This document shows positions 1 through 7,222 of a stretch of DNA of 22,328 bases, piece after piece (the first letter of the stretch is position 1; the number at the start of each line of letters is the position of its first letter). The position numbers and the translations under genes were made by a program. The notes beneath the pieces were generated by a model that was not told where the DNA came from, made no database searches, and was given only the letters and a program-made list of their open reading frames with translations. The stretch comes from Stenotrophomonas_A sp036403795 (GTDB taxonomy: Bacteria; Pseudomonadota; Gammaproteobacteria; Xanthomonadales; Xanthomonadaceae), in NCBI GenBank assembly GCA_036403795.1, contig DASWQJ010000328.1, positions 1 through 22,328 on the forward strand, in the 5' to 3' direction.

Positions 1-1031
1 GGCGGCACCACCGCCTCGGAAATGCCGGCGCGGCTGGGATTGAACAGGTCGCCCAGGTTGCGCAGGCGCGAGGACAGGCGCAGGAACTGGTTCTGGGCGA
101 AGTCGGCCACCTGCTGGCGCGGCCCCATCACGCCCAGCACGCTGCCCACCCAGATGCGCATGTCGGCCGGCGGCGCCAGGCGGGTGTCGTTACCGGTCTT
201 CAGCGCCAGCATCAGCGGCGCATCGTGCAGGTTTTCGGCCTCGCCCAAGGTCATGCCGACCAAGGGGCTCTCCGCGCTCACCACCAGTTCGAAGACGTCG
301 CCTTCGATTCCATAGGTCTTGGCGAAATAGCTTTCGGTGCGCGCGGGCGTGACGCCGTCATTGGCCAGCGTTTCCTCTTCGACGAGCTTGCGATCGCCAT
401 ACCAGCGGAAATACAGCAGCGCAGCGACCAGCAGCGACACGCCTACCGGCAACGGTGCGAACATGCGCAGCGGCTCGATGGTGGCCATGCCCGAGGGCAG
501 GTTGTTGTTGGCCGACATCAACAAGTCGTTGAGCAGGATCAGCGGCGAGTTGCCCACCATGGTCAGCGCGCCGCCCATCACGATGGCCGCCGAAATCGGC
601 AGCAGCAGGCGTTGCAGGGTCAATCCGGTGCGCGCGGCCAGCCGCGAGGCCACCGGCAGGTACAGCGCCATCACCGACGGGTTCTGCATGAAGGACGAGT
701 TGAGGCCGGAGATGGCCATCGTCATCGTCATCAGTCGCTTTTCCTTGCCGTGCGAGCGACGCAGCAGCCACGAGGCCAGGCGGTTCAGCGCCCCGGTGCG
801 CTCCAGCCCCGCGCCCAGGATGGTGGTGGCCACGATGCTCATCACCGCGTTGCCCGAGAAGCCGCCGAAGATTTCCTCCGGCGCAACCAGGCCGGTCACG
901 CCCAGCACCACCAGCACGATCAGTGCCACCACATCGGCGCGGATGCGCTCGAACAGGAACATCGCCATCGTGAAGCCGACCAACGCCAGCACCAGCTTCA
1001 TGTCGTTGGTCAGCGTGAGCGCGGTTTCCAT
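1..1031 (-). CDS. SLC13-family (DASS-type) permease with RCK_C domain, 3' end cut off by window edge
   Basis: This is the N-terminal 343 residues of a polytopic inner-membrane anion or dicarboxylate-type transporter; the substrate cannot be told. Translating the minus strand from the ATG at 1031 gives an open frame to the edge. It shows hydrophobic helices (MKLVLALVGFTMAMFLF, then VVALIVLVVLGVTGLV), the family stretch FGGFSGNAVMSIVATTILG, a first loop signature NSSFMQNPSVMALYLP, and a second VMGGALTMVGNSPLILLND. A soluble stretch beginning near residue 258 (YGIEGDVFELVVSAESPLVG) looks like a TrkA-C/RCK_C domain, as in SLC13 permeases of the E. coli YfbS type, which are about 600 residues long. 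About 250 residues therefore lie outside the window. The start is 52 bases after trmB on the same strand, so co-transcription is possible. The ribosome-binding site is weak. Family assignment is good; substrate unknown. Confidence 0.8.
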   Translation of the reverse strand, partial: METALTLTNDMKLVLALVGFTMAMFLFERIRADVVALIVLVVLGVTGLVAPEEIFGGFSGNAVMSIVATTILGAGLERTGALNRLASWLLRRSHGKEKRLMTMTMAISGLNSSFMQNPSVMALYLPVASRLAARTGLTLQRLLLPISAAIVMGGALTMVGNSPLILLNDLLMSANNNLPSGMATIEPLRMFAPLPVGVSLLVAALLYFRWYGDRKLVEEETLANDGVTPARTESYFAKTYGIEGDVFELVVSAESPLVGMTLGEAENLHDAPLMLALKTGNDTRLAPPADMRIWVGSVLGVMGPRQQVADFAQNQFLRLSSRLRNLGDLFNPSRAGISEAVVP

Positions 1032-1083
1032 TTCGCGGCGGTTTTCCAGTTTTCCGTCAGGCGCACAATAGGGGAAGCAGCGG

Positions 1084-1818
1084 TCAGCTGCGATCGTAGA
1101 GCAGGTCCCACACACCGTGGCCCAGCTTCTGGCCACGTGTTTCGAAATGAGTCTGGGGTCGCCAGGCAGGGCGTTCGACATGGCCGCGCGGCCCGGCGCG
1201 ATTGGTCAGGCCCTGCGTGGCGTCGAGCACGTCCCACATCTGCTCGGCATAGTCTTGCCAGTCGGTGGCCGCGTGCAGGCGTCCGCCCGGGCGCAGCTTG
1301 CGCACCAGCAGGTCGGCAAATGCCGGTTGGATCAGCCGACGCTTGTTGTGGCGCTTCTTGTGCCAGGGATCCGGGAAATAGATGCGGATCTCGTCCAGCG
1401 CGCCGTCGGCGATTTCCTTCTCCAGCACCTCGACCGCGTCGTGGTGGTACAGCCGCACATTGTCGCTGCCGTCTTCGGCCAGGTCGTTGAGCAAACGTCC
1501 CACGCCCGGGGCATGCACTTCGATGCCGACATAGTCGCGGGTGGGATCCTGCCGTGCGGCAAAACGCAGTGCAGCGCCATTGCCGAAACCGATCTCCAGC
1601 ACCTTGTGCGCATCGCGGCCAAAGGTGGCCGCCAGCGCGCGCGGCTCGCCGGTGAAGTCCAGTCCAAAGCGCGGCCAGCGCTCGTCGAAGGCGCGCTGCT
1701 GCGCCGGCGTGAAGCGACCCTGGCGCAGCACGAAACTACGCACCTGGCGACGTCCTTCCTCCACCGTGAACGGCTTTGCCGGCGCCTTGGCGCCGCTACT
1801 GGCGTAGGGGTCGGTCAT
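1084..1818 (-). CDS. trmB: tRNA (guanine-N7-)-methyltransferase TrmB
   Basis: A cytosolic SAM-dependent enzyme that makes m7G46 in the variable loop of tRNAs. The 244-residue product has the SAM-binding motif VLEIGFGNG at residues 73-81, the acidic ribose contact GIEVH near 98-102, and the family block IYFPDPWHKKRHNKRR at 146-161, whose Asp150 is the expected catalytic/tRNA-contact residue. The C-terminal signature THFETRGQKLGHGVWDLLY is also present. Length is normal for the family, with a proline- and lysine-containing N-terminal extension of about 25 residues that is common in proteobacteria. The start ATG shares its A with the TGA stop of thiG (TGATG), which points to translational coupling and one transcript with the thiamine genes. 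Confidence 0.96.
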   Translation of the reverse strand: MTDPYASSGAKAPAKPFTVEEGRRQVRSFVLRQGRFTPAQQRAFDERWPRFGLDFTGEPRALAATFGRDAHKVLEIGFGNGAALRFAARQDPTRDYVGIEVHAPGVGRLLNDLAEDGSDNVRLYHHDAVEVLEKEIADGALDEIRIYFPDPWHKKRHNKRRLIQPAFADLLVRKLRPGGRLHAATDWQDYAEQMWDVLDATQGLTNRAGPRGHVERPAWRPQTHFETRGQKLGHGVWDLLYDRS

Positions 1819-2612
1819 CAGCCAACCAGCCCATCGACCGGCGAGGAGGCGCTCGCGTAACGCTTGCGGGGAATGCGTCCGGCCAGGAACGCTTCACGCC
1901 CGGCCTCCACGGCCTTGCGCATCGCGCTGGCCATCAGCACCGGGTCGCGCGCACCAGCGATGGCGGTGTTCATCAGCACGCCGTGGCAACCCAGCTCCAT
2001 CGCGATGGCCGCATCCGAGGCGGTGCCCACGCCGGCATCGACAATGATCGGCACCTTGGCGTTCTCGATGATCTCCATCAGGTTGTAGCGGTTCTGGATG
2101 CCCAGGCCCGAGCCGATCGGCGCGGCCAGCGGCATCACCGCCACGCAGCCAATCTCTTCCAGTCGCTTGGCCAGGATCGGATCGTCGCTGGTGTAGACCA
2201 TCACCTCGAATCCGTCGGCGACCAACTGCTCGGCCGCTTTCAGGGTCTGCACCACGTCCGGGTACAGCGTTTTCTGGTCGCCCAGCACCTCGAGTTTGGT
2301 GAGGTTGTGGCCGTCCAGCAGCTCGCGTGCGAGGCGGCAGGTGCGCACCGCATCCTCGGCGGTGTAGCAGCCGGCGGTATTGGGCAGGATGGTGTAGCGG
2401 TCCGGCGGCAGCGCATCGAGCAGGTTGGGCTCGTTGGCGTTCTGTCCGATGTTCACCCGGCGGATCGCCACGGTGACGATCTGCGCGGCCGCCGCTTCGG
2501 TGGCCAGGCGGGTTTCTTCCAGGTCCTTGAACTTGCCGGTGCCGGTCAGCAGGCGCGAACGATAGGTCTTGCCGGCGATGACCAGCGGATCATGGGGGGT
2601 AGGAGTGCTCAT
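1818..2612 (-). CDS. thiG: Thiazole synthase ThiG
   Basis: ThiG forms the thiazole ring of thiamine from deoxyxylulose 5-phosphate, dehydroglycine and the thiocarboxylate of ThiS, in the cytosol. The 264-residue product has the N-terminal LVIAGKTYRSRLLTGTGKF, the block RRVNIGQNANEPNLLD, the Schiff-base lysine expected at K106 in NLTKLEVLGDQKTLYPD, and the phosphate-binding segments PLAAPIGSGLGIQN and VDAGVGTASDAA. Length and motifs are complete. The chosen ATG at 2612 fits family N-termini. An in-frame ATG at 2630 would add six residues, and no strong Shine-Dalgarno decides between them. The stop overlaps trmB by one base. The partner thiS lies 206 bases upstream; I see no gene in that gap. 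Confidence 0.96.
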   Translation of the reverse strand: MSTPTPHDPLVIAGKTYRSRLLTGTGKFKDLEETRLATEAAAAQIVTVAIRRVNIGQNANEPNLLDALPPDRYTILPNTAGCYTAEDAVRTCRLARELLDGHNLTKLEVLGDQKTLYPDVVQTLKAAEQLVADGFEVMVYTSDDPILAKRLEEIGCVAVMPLAAPIGSGLGIQNRYNLMEIIENAKVPIIVDAGVGTASDAAIAMELGCHGVLMNTAIAGARDPVLMASAMRKAVEAGREAFLAGRIPRKRYASASSPVDGLVG

Positions 2613-2818
2613 CGCGCAATTATCACTCATCGCGCCGTCTCGACGGGGTGCAGGCACCCATGTATCGCGATGCCGTCTCCCTCGCGTCCGCCGGCGTCGC
2701 CGGTTGGAGAGCCAGCGCGCGGAATCATCGCTGCGCGGCCACGGCCGCGGCCGCTTGCGCTGCGTTGCCAGCCAGGCGATGCGCATCGGCTCCCGCCTGG
2801 GTCAACGTAAAGCGAGCC

Positions 2819-3019
2819 TCAGCCGCCGCCCAATGCGTGGACGATCTCGATCCGGTCGCCGCTTTGCAGGCGTTGTTCCTGGTGGCGGCCGCGCGGCACG
2901 ATCTCGCCGTTGACCTCCACGGCCACGCGCCGTTCGCCCAAGCCCTCGGCCGCCAACAGCGACGCCAGCGTGGTGTCCTGCGGAATCTGGCGGGTTTCGC
3001 CATTGATCTGGATATCCAT
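2819..3019 (-). CDS. thiS: Sulfur carrier protein ThiS
   Basis: A 66-residue ubiquitin-fold sulfur carrier. Its C-terminal glycine is adenylated (by ThiF or MoeB-type enzymes) and then thiocarboxylated to hand sulfur to ThiG. The sequence begins MDIQINGETRQIPQDTTLAS, has the NGEIVPR strand typical of the family, and ends HALGGG, keeping the needed terminal Gly-Gly. It precedes thiG on the same strand. The 206-base gap to thiG holds no convincing ORF, only GC-rich self-complementary sequence around 2730-2750. No thiF, thiO or thiC is visible in the window, so activation must be encoded elsewhere. I looked for the conserved TPP-riboswitch core upstream and did not find it. Confidence 0.95.
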   Translation of the reverse strand: MDIQINGETRQIPQDTTLASLLAAEGLGERRVAVEVNGEIVPRGRHQEQRLQSGDRIEIVHALGGG

Positions 3020-3035
3020 GGGATCATTATTCCAT

Positions 3036-3056
3036 CGCGCGCCAGGTTGGCGCGCG
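3036..3056. promoter_or_regulatory. Strong GC hairpin upstream of thiS
   Basis: The sequence CGCGCGCCA, a GGT loop and TGGCGCGCG make a perfect 9-bp stem. It sits 17 bases upstream of the thiS ATG and would lie in the thiS 5' leader, just before the AT-rich GGAATAATGATCCC. On the plus strand it is followed only by TTTCATT, a poor terminator tail. It may be a leader structure or a weak terminator; the function is not known. Confidence 0.4.
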
Positions 3057-3062
3057 TTTCAT

Positions 3063-3084
3063 TGGGTCCCGGATCCGGGACCCA
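3063..3084. repeat. 22-bp perfect palindrome between thiS and the esterase gene
   Basis: The left half TGGGTCCCGGA is followed directly by its exact reverse complement TCCGGGACCCA, with no spacer and a GGATCC centre. It lies in the divergent gap, 44 bases upstream of thiS and 106 bases upstream of the autotransporter gene. Neither strand has a T-run after it, so it looks more like an operator or an intergenic repeat unit than a terminator. Confidence 0.6.
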
Positions 3085-3190
3085 TGCGGCAGTGCAGCGT
3101 GAGCGGGGGACGGGGTGGTGAAACCATTGACCATTCGCCGGCGTACGCACGCTGGCTCCGCGGCCCAACCGTTCCCTGAGGGAGTCATCG

Positions 3191-4999
3191 ATGTCTTCGT
3201 CGTTCCGTCCTATCCGCTCAACGATGGCCATTGCCATCGCCCTGGCCGCCGCACCGGCATTCGCCGCGTCCGCCTTTGACCAGACCGTTTTCATTGGCGA
3301 CAGCCTGACCGACAGCGGCTATTACCGACCGCTGCTGCCGGCCAGCGTGCAGCCGGTCACCGGCAAGTTCACCACCAACCCCGGCTGGGTCTGGTCCGAA
3401 TACGTGGCCGACTACTACGGCACCAATGCCAGCCCGAACGGCAATGGCCAAAGCGGTGACAACTACGCTGCCGGTGGCGCGCGGGTCAATGCCGCCTCGA
3501 TCAGCGCGCTGGGCTCGGCGCCGTCGCTGGTGGCCCAGACCAATGCCTACCTGACGGCCAACGGCGGCAAGGCCAACCCCAATGCCCTGTACACCGTGTG
3601 GGGCGGCGCCAACGACCTGTTCGCCGTCGCCGCGGGCGCACCGGCGCAGGCCACCATCGGCAGTGCCGTGGCGGCGCAAGTGGGAATCGTCGGCACGCTG
3701 GAATCGGCCGGCGCACGCTACGTCATGGTGCCGACCCTGCCGGACATCGGCCTGACCCCGTCCTCGCGCGCCGGTGGCGCGGTGGGCATGGCACAGGGCA
3801 CCGCCTTGTCGACCGCCTACAACAATGCGTTGTTCGCCGGGCTCAAGAGTGCCGGCCTCAACGTCATCCCCTTGGACACCTTCCACCTGTTGCAGGAAAT
3901 CGTCGCCAGCCCGGCGGCCTACGGCTTCACCAACGTCACCGGCATGGCCTGCACCGCGGCGCTGCCGACCTGCAACCCGACCAGCCTGGTCGCCCCGAAC
4001 GCGCAGAACACCTATCTGTTCGCCGATGGCGTGCACCCGACCACCGCCACCCACCAGATCCTGGGGCAGTACGCGATTTCCGTGCTGGAGGCCCCGCGCC
4101 TGCAGCAGGTGCTGACGCATTCTGCGTCCACCATCGGTCGCGCCCGCGCCGACCAGGTCGCCTGGCACATCGATGGCAAGCCCGAAGCCGACGGCATGCG
4201 TTGGTGGGGCAGCGTGCGCGGTGACATGCAGCGCTACGACCATGCCGACCTGTACGACGGCATCGCACCGGCCGGCCTGTTCGGCGTCGACTGGAGCCGT
4301 GGCGATGTGGTGTTTGGCGGCTTTGCCGGCTATGGCCGGATGGATGCCGACTTCGGCAACAGCCGTGGCGATTTCAGCCAGGACGACACCACCCTGGGTG
4401 CGTTCCTGGGTTGGTACACCGGCCCGGTGTGGGTCAATGCACAGGTCAGCTACAGCTGGCTGAGCTACGACGTGACCCGCAAGGTCCAACTGGGCCCGGT
4501 CACCCGCGAGCACACGGGCTCGCCGGACGCCACCAACTTCACTGCCGCGCTCAATGCGGGCTATGAGCTGGGCGAGGGCCGCTTCAAGCACGGCCCGGTG
4601 GTCGGCCTGACGTGGCAGAAGGTCGAGCTGGACGGTTACGAAGAAAGCAACGCCAGCGCGACCGCGCTGGGCTACAACGACCAGGACGTCGATTCGCTGG
4701 TCGGCCGCATCGGCTGGCAGTTCCGCCTGGATGGCGGCGCGGTCAAGCCGTACCTGCAGGTGACCTACGACCACGAGTTCGAAGACAACGAGCAGGGCAG
4801 CGCCTGGCTGCAGTCGATGCCGGACGTCGGCACGTTCTACGTCCCGGGCCTGGACTTCGACCGCAACTACGCCACCGTGGTGCTGGGCGCGCGTACCGGC
4901 CTGTGGGGTCTGCAGAGCAACTTCGGCCTGACCTCGACCACCGCGCAGAAAGATGCCCGCGATGCCACGCTGTTCGTGAATTTCAGCGGCGCGTTCTGA
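3191..4999 (+). CDS. GDSL esterase/lipase autotransporter (EstA-like)
   Basis: A surface-anchored serine esterase, 602 residues, built like Pseudomonas EstA: signal peptide, GDSL passenger, C-terminal beta-barrel. Residues 1-25 form a signal peptide ending PAFA-A. The passenger has block I FIGDSLTDSG with nucleophile S38, an oxyanion glycine in NYAAGGARVN (about 96), block III WGGANDLF with N141, and block V FADGVHPTTATH with D279 and H282, so the active site is complete. C254 and C261 may form a small disulfide loop. From about residue 330 the sequence is an amphipathic autotransporter barrel ending LFVNFSGAF with the expected terminal phenylalanine. A GAGGGAG Shine-Dalgarno about 7 bases before the ATG supports the start. 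It appears monocistronic: divergent from thiS and followed by hairpins. The natural substrate cannot be told from sequence. Confidence 0.93.
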   Translation: MSSSFRPIRSTMAIAIALAAAPAFAASAFDQTVFIGDSLTDSGYYRPLLPASVQPVTGKFTTNPGWVWSEYVADYYGTNASPNGNGQSGDNYAAGGARVNAASISALGSAPSLVAQTNAYLTANGGKANPNALYTVWGGANDLFAVAAGAPAQATIGSAVAAQVGIVGTLESAGARYVMVPTLPDIGLTPSSRAGGAVGMAQGTALSTAYNNALFAGLKSAGLNVIPLDTFHLLQEIVASPAAYGFTNVTGMACTAALPTCNPTSLVAPNAQNTYLFADGVHPTTATHQILGQYAISVLEAPRLQQVLTHSASTIGRARADQVAWHIDGKPEADGMRWWGSVRGDMQRYDHADLYDGIAPAGLFGVDWSRGDVVFGGFAGYGRMDADFGNSRGDFSQDDTTLGAFLGWYTGPVWVNAQVSYSWLSYDVTRKVQLGPVTREHTGSPDATNFTAALNAGYELGEGRFKHGPVVGLTWQKVELDGYEESNASATALGYNDQDVDSLVGRIGWQFRLDGGAVKPYLQVTYDHEFEDNEQGSAWLQSMPDVGTFYVPGLDFDRNYATVVLGARTGLWGLQSNFGLTSTTAQKDARDATLFVNFSGAF

Positions 5000-5040
5000 T
5001 CACGCCCCCACGCAGGTGGGGAGTCATCGCTTCAACCGCA

Positions 5041-5066
5041 CGAGGCGCCGGGAGACCGGCGCCTCG
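5041..5066 (+). terminator. Hairpin terminator after the esterase gene
   Basis: CGAGGCGCCGG, a GAGA tetraloop and CCGGCGCCTCG form an 11-bp stem, extendable by GCA/TTGC with one bulge, about 40 bases after the esterase stop. The tail TTGCGTT is a weak U-tract. A smaller hairpin (CCCCAC, GCAG loop, GTGGGG at 5006-5021) lies just before it and may assist. Confidence 0.65.
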
Positions 5067-5109
5067 TTGCGTTCACCTGCACCGCCGCCTAGACTGGCGC
5101 CCACGCCGC

Positions 5110-5183
5110 GCGGGCGTAGCTCAATGGTAGAGCTGTAGCTTCCCAAGCTACTGACGAGGGTTCGATTCCCTTCGCCCGCTCCA
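5110..5183 (+). tRNA. tRNA-Gly (anticodon CCC)
   Basis: A full cloverleaf can be drawn. The acceptor GCGGGCG pairs with CGCCCGC, the D stem is GCTC/GAGC around AATGGTA, the anticodon stem GTAGC/GCTAC closes the loop TTCCCAA with anticodon CCC at 5142-5144, the variable loop is TGAC, and the T stem GAGGG/CCCTT closes the loop TTCGATT. The discriminator is T and the CCA end is encoded (5181-5183). It reads GGG codons. It stands alone between the esterase gene and rimK, and no integration-type duplication of its 3' end was seen in the window. Confidence 0.97.
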
Positions 5184-5285
5184 TCTTCCAGGCACCGCAG
5201 GCTTCCGGGCACTGTGCGGGCCTGAGGCAACACGCCACCGGGCCCGGGCAAGATGCGTCCGGGTCGCTCCGCGCAACCGGTCGCG

Positions 5286-6203
5286 ATGAAGCTCGCCATT
5301 CTCTCCCGCAACAGCAAGCTCTATTCCACCCGCCGACTGGTGGAGGCCGCGCGCGCGCGCGGACATACCGTGCGGCTGCTCGATCCGCTGCGCTGCTACA
5401 TGCGCATCGCCGCCGGGCAGTTTTCGCTGCACTACCGCGGCAAGCCGATCACCGGCTACGACGCGGTGATCCCGCGCATCGGCGCTTCGGTCACCCGCTA
5501 CGGCACGGCGGTGCTGCGCCAGTTCGAGATGATGGGCACCTACACGCCCAACCCGTCGGACGCGATCCTGCGCGCCCGCGACAAGCTGCGCGCGCACCAG
5601 CTGCTGGCCGCGCAGGGCATCGACATGCCGGTGACGGTGTTCGGCGACAACCCCGACGACACCAAGGACTTGTTGTCGATGCTGGGTCCGTCGCCACACG
5701 TGATCAAACTGAATGAAGGCGCCCAGGGCACCGGCGTGATCCTGGCCGAGAAGACCAGCGCCTCTCGCGGCATCGTGGAGGCGCTGCGCGGGCTGTACGC
5801 CAATTTCCTGGTGCAGGAGTTCATCGGCGAGGCCGAGGGCGCCGACCTGCGTTGCTTCGTGGTGGGTGACCAGGTGGTCGCGGCGATGCGGCGACAGGCT
5901 GCCGACGGGGATTTCCGGTCCAACCTGCACCTGGGGGGCACGGCGGCATTGGCCGAGGCTTCCGAACAGGAGCGCCAGGTAGCGGTGCGGTCCGCCCGCG
6001 CCCTGGGTCTCAGCGTGGCCGGCGTGGACCTGATCCGCTCAAGCCGCGGCCCGTTGGTGCTGGAGGTCAATTCCACCCCCGGCCTGGAGGGGGTCGAGGC
6101 GGTTTGCGGCGTGGATGTGGCCGGGGCGGTGATCGCCCACCTGGAGCGCGCCCGGCCAGAACCACCCCGGCACGAAAAAGGTCGGCGTCATTCAACCCCT
6201 TAG
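5286..6203 (+). CDS. rimK: RimK-type ATP-grasp alpha-L-glutamate ligase (ribosomal protein S6 modification)
   Basis: RimK adds glutamates to the C-terminus of ribosomal protein S6 using ATP, in the cytosol. The 305-residue product matches the E. coli enzyme in length (about 300) and begins MKLAILSRNSKLYSTRRLVE, the typical RimK opening, which decides the start over the upstream ATG at 5253. The pre-ATP-grasp part holds PRIGASVTRYGTAVLRQFE and MMGTYTPNPSDAILRARDK. The ATP-grasp part has VIKLNEGAQGTGV (K141 and the glycine loop), LVQEFI (176-180), the metal/ATP residues D248 (AGVDLIRSS) and E260/N262 (LVLEVNSTPGLEG). The last 18 residues are charged and variable. The Shine-Dalgarno is weak. It follows the tRNA gene by 102 bases on the same strand, so it may be transcribed from a promoter in or before that gap. 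Confidence 0.93.
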   Translation: MKLAILSRNSKLYSTRRLVEAARARGHTVRLLDPLRCYMRIAAGQFSLHYRGKPITGYDAVIPRIGASVTRYGTAVLRQFEMMGTYTPNPSDAILRARDKLRAHQLLAAQGIDMPVTVFGDNPDDTKDLLSMLGPSPHVIKLNEGAQGTGVILAEKTSASRGIVEALRGLYANFLVQEFIGEAEGADLRCFVVGDQVVAAMRRQAADGDFRSNLHLGGTAALAEASEQERQVAVRSARALGLSVAGVDLIRSSRGPLVLEVNSTPGLEGVEAVCGVDVAGAVIAHLERARPEPPRHEKGRRHSTP

Positions 6204-6207
6204 TGAA

Positions 6208-6227
6208 AATTTAACGATCGTTTAATT
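6208..6227. promoter_or_regulatory. AT-rich 20-bp inverted repeat (operator candidate)
   Basis: AATTTAACGATCGTTTAATT is an inverted repeat centred at 6217/6218 with nine of ten base pairs matching. It begins five bases after the rimK stop and is the most AT-rich short stretch in a GC-rich neighbourhood. It has the look of a dimeric-repressor site or the upstream part of a promoter. A clean -35/-10 pair could not be placed; TCTAGC at 6236-6241 is a possible -10. Confidence 0.4.
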
Positions 6228-6239
6228 GCCGGCGGTCTA

Positions 6240-6326
6240 GCCTTCGTGACACCGCAGCTCTGCCCTCGCAGAAAACGGTAAATCGGGATGACTTCAGCCC
6301 AGGTGCTGGCCGCACCTGGGCTTTTT
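6240..6326 (+). ncRNA. Candidate small RNA or attenuated leader
   Basis: A stretch of about 85 bases with no credible ORF lies between an AT-rich promoter-like element (6208-6241) and a strong intrinsic terminator (6296-6326). It also contains a small hairpin (TCTGC, CCTC loop, GCAGA at 6259-6272) followed by an unpaired AACGGTAAATCGGGATGA stretch. This is the usual build of a short regulatory RNA. It could instead be a leader controlling the small secreted protein at 6433, or simply the 3' end of the rimK transcript. No known riboswitch core was recognised. Confidence 0.3.
6296..6326 (+). terminator. Intrinsic terminator between rimK and the small secreted protein
   Basis: AGCCCAGGTGC, the loop TGGCC and GCACCTGGGCT form a perfect 11-bp stem followed by TTTTCTT. 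It lies 93 bases after the rimK stop and about 107 bases before the next start codon. Confidence 0.85.
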
Positions 6327-6432
6327 CTTGCCCGCGGGGGCGCCGGGGCCAAGATTTACCAGGCGTTTGCCATGGATTACAGTCGGGATTCGTTGCTGCC
6401 CATCACTCCCGTCAATACAAGGAACGTTCTTC

Positions 6433-6921
6433 ATGAATTGGCTTGTCCGTACGATTGCTCTCTCCACCCTCTGCCTGGCCGGCCCGGCTTTCGCCGCCGC
6501 CAAGGTCGTCCCGTTGGATCTGCACACTTCCGCCGAGGCGGCCAACAAGCAGCTGCAGACGATCAACACGCAGATGAACGATGGCGAGACTTTTGCGGAA
6601 ATTTCTCCGGAAGACCGCAGCCGCGTGCGCGAGGCCCTGGGCCGCATCACCGGCGCGCTGGAAAAGGCCAACGGCCACCCGTTGACGCCGGAAGCCGAAA
6701 CGCAGGCCTTCAACGACCAGGAAATCGTCAACACCTTGCTGACCCAGGCCAAGGACGACAGCCGGGTGGTATGCGAGCGCGAGCGCCAGATGGGCTCGAA
6801 CCGAATTACCTCCAAGTGCATGACCGTGGCCGAGCGCCGCCGCCTGCGCGAGCAGGGCGAGAAGGCCGTGCGCGATCTGTCGCAGCGCCAGCTGACGCGC
6901 AGTCCCGGCGCCGGCCGCTGA
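6433..6921 (+). CDS. Small secreted (periplasmic) protein with conserved cysteine pair, function unknown
   Basis: A 162-residue protein with a clear signal peptide (MNWLVRTIALSTLCLAGPAFAAA, written here as residues 1-23; cleavage expected after A21 or A22). The mature part is charged and mostly helical. Near the C-terminus, C114 and C129 frame VVCERERQMGSNR...SKCMTVAERRRLREQ. This resembles a motif I recall from small exported proteins of Xanthomonadales (Cys, a Gly-Ser-Arg-like turn, Cys, then a Glu/Leu/Arg helix), but I cannot name a function or a characterised member. AAGGA about 10 bases before the ATG supports the start. A terminator follows at 6938. It lies directly upstream of the two-component pair, but the terminator and a 301-base gap argue against one operon. 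Confidence 0.85.
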   Translation: MNWLVRTIALSTLCLAGPAFAAAKVVPLDLHTSAEAANKQLQTINTQMNDGETFAEISPEDRSRVREALGRITGALEKANGHPLTPEAETQAFNDQEIVNTLLTQAKDDSRVVCERERQMGSNRITSKCMTVAERRRLREQGEKAVRDLSQRQLTRSPGAGR

Positions 6922-6937
6922 GCCACGGGTGGAAGCC

Positions 6938-6964
6938 GACCGCGCACGGCGCGGTTGATTTTTC
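6938..6964 (+). terminator. Intrinsic terminator after the small secreted protein
   Basis: ACCGCGC, loop ACG and GCGCGGT form a 7-bp stem (plus a closing G-T pair), followed by TGATTTTT. It starts 16 bases after the stop codon. Confidence 0.75.
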
Positions 6965-7016
6965 CCGGCACTCGCAGTGGGGTCCGCAACTTTCCGCGGC
7001 CTGGGAGGTCTCAACA

Positions 7017-7044
7017 TTGAACGACCCGTTGGTCGTGATGAGAT
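7017..7044 (+). promoter_or_regulatory. Possible promoter/operator for the two-component pair
   Basis: The 301-base gap 6922-7222 holds the preceding terminator and then no credible gene. Within it, TTGAAC (7017-7022) and a poor -10 TGAGAT (7039-7044) are 16 bases apart. The spacer contains a perfect inverted repeat ACGACC-N4-GGTCGT (7021-7036), which could be an operator or a hairpin. This would give a leader of about 170 bases before the GTG start. The -10 match is weak, so it is only a suggestion. Confidence 0.25.
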
Positions 7045-7222
7045 CTACACAAGGGCCAGGGATGATAGGCGCCTCACTGCGGCGCGAAGCCAAGGTCGGC
7101 TCCAAGGGCCCATTCCCACGCACGGCGGTCGCACAGCGCCGCCGGGTGCAGGAAGGGGCAGGAAAGGATTGGACGACCTGCGCCGCAGGACCCACTCGAA
7201 AGAACTGCAAAGGAACAACCAA

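Noticed and set aside
225..1490. Long plus-strand ORF rich in His, Arg and Gln
   Set aside because: It is antisense to the permease and trmB, whose motifs are clear, and has the composition of a GC-rich shadow frame.
3020..3190. TPP riboswitch upstream of thiS
   Set aside because: The conserved CTGAGA and ACCTGA-type cores are absent on the minus strand. Only an unrelated hairpin and a palindrome are present.
3218..4774. 518-codon minus-strand ORF inside the esterase gene
   Set aside because: Shadow frame of a complete GDSL autotransporter. No recognisable domain and no ribosome-binding site.
5024..5317. Minus-strand ORF across the tRNA containing GNRTLVSSLGSYSSTIELRP
   Set aside because: This is the translated antisense of tRNA-Gly, a familiar spurious protein in databases. 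The real feature is the tRNA.
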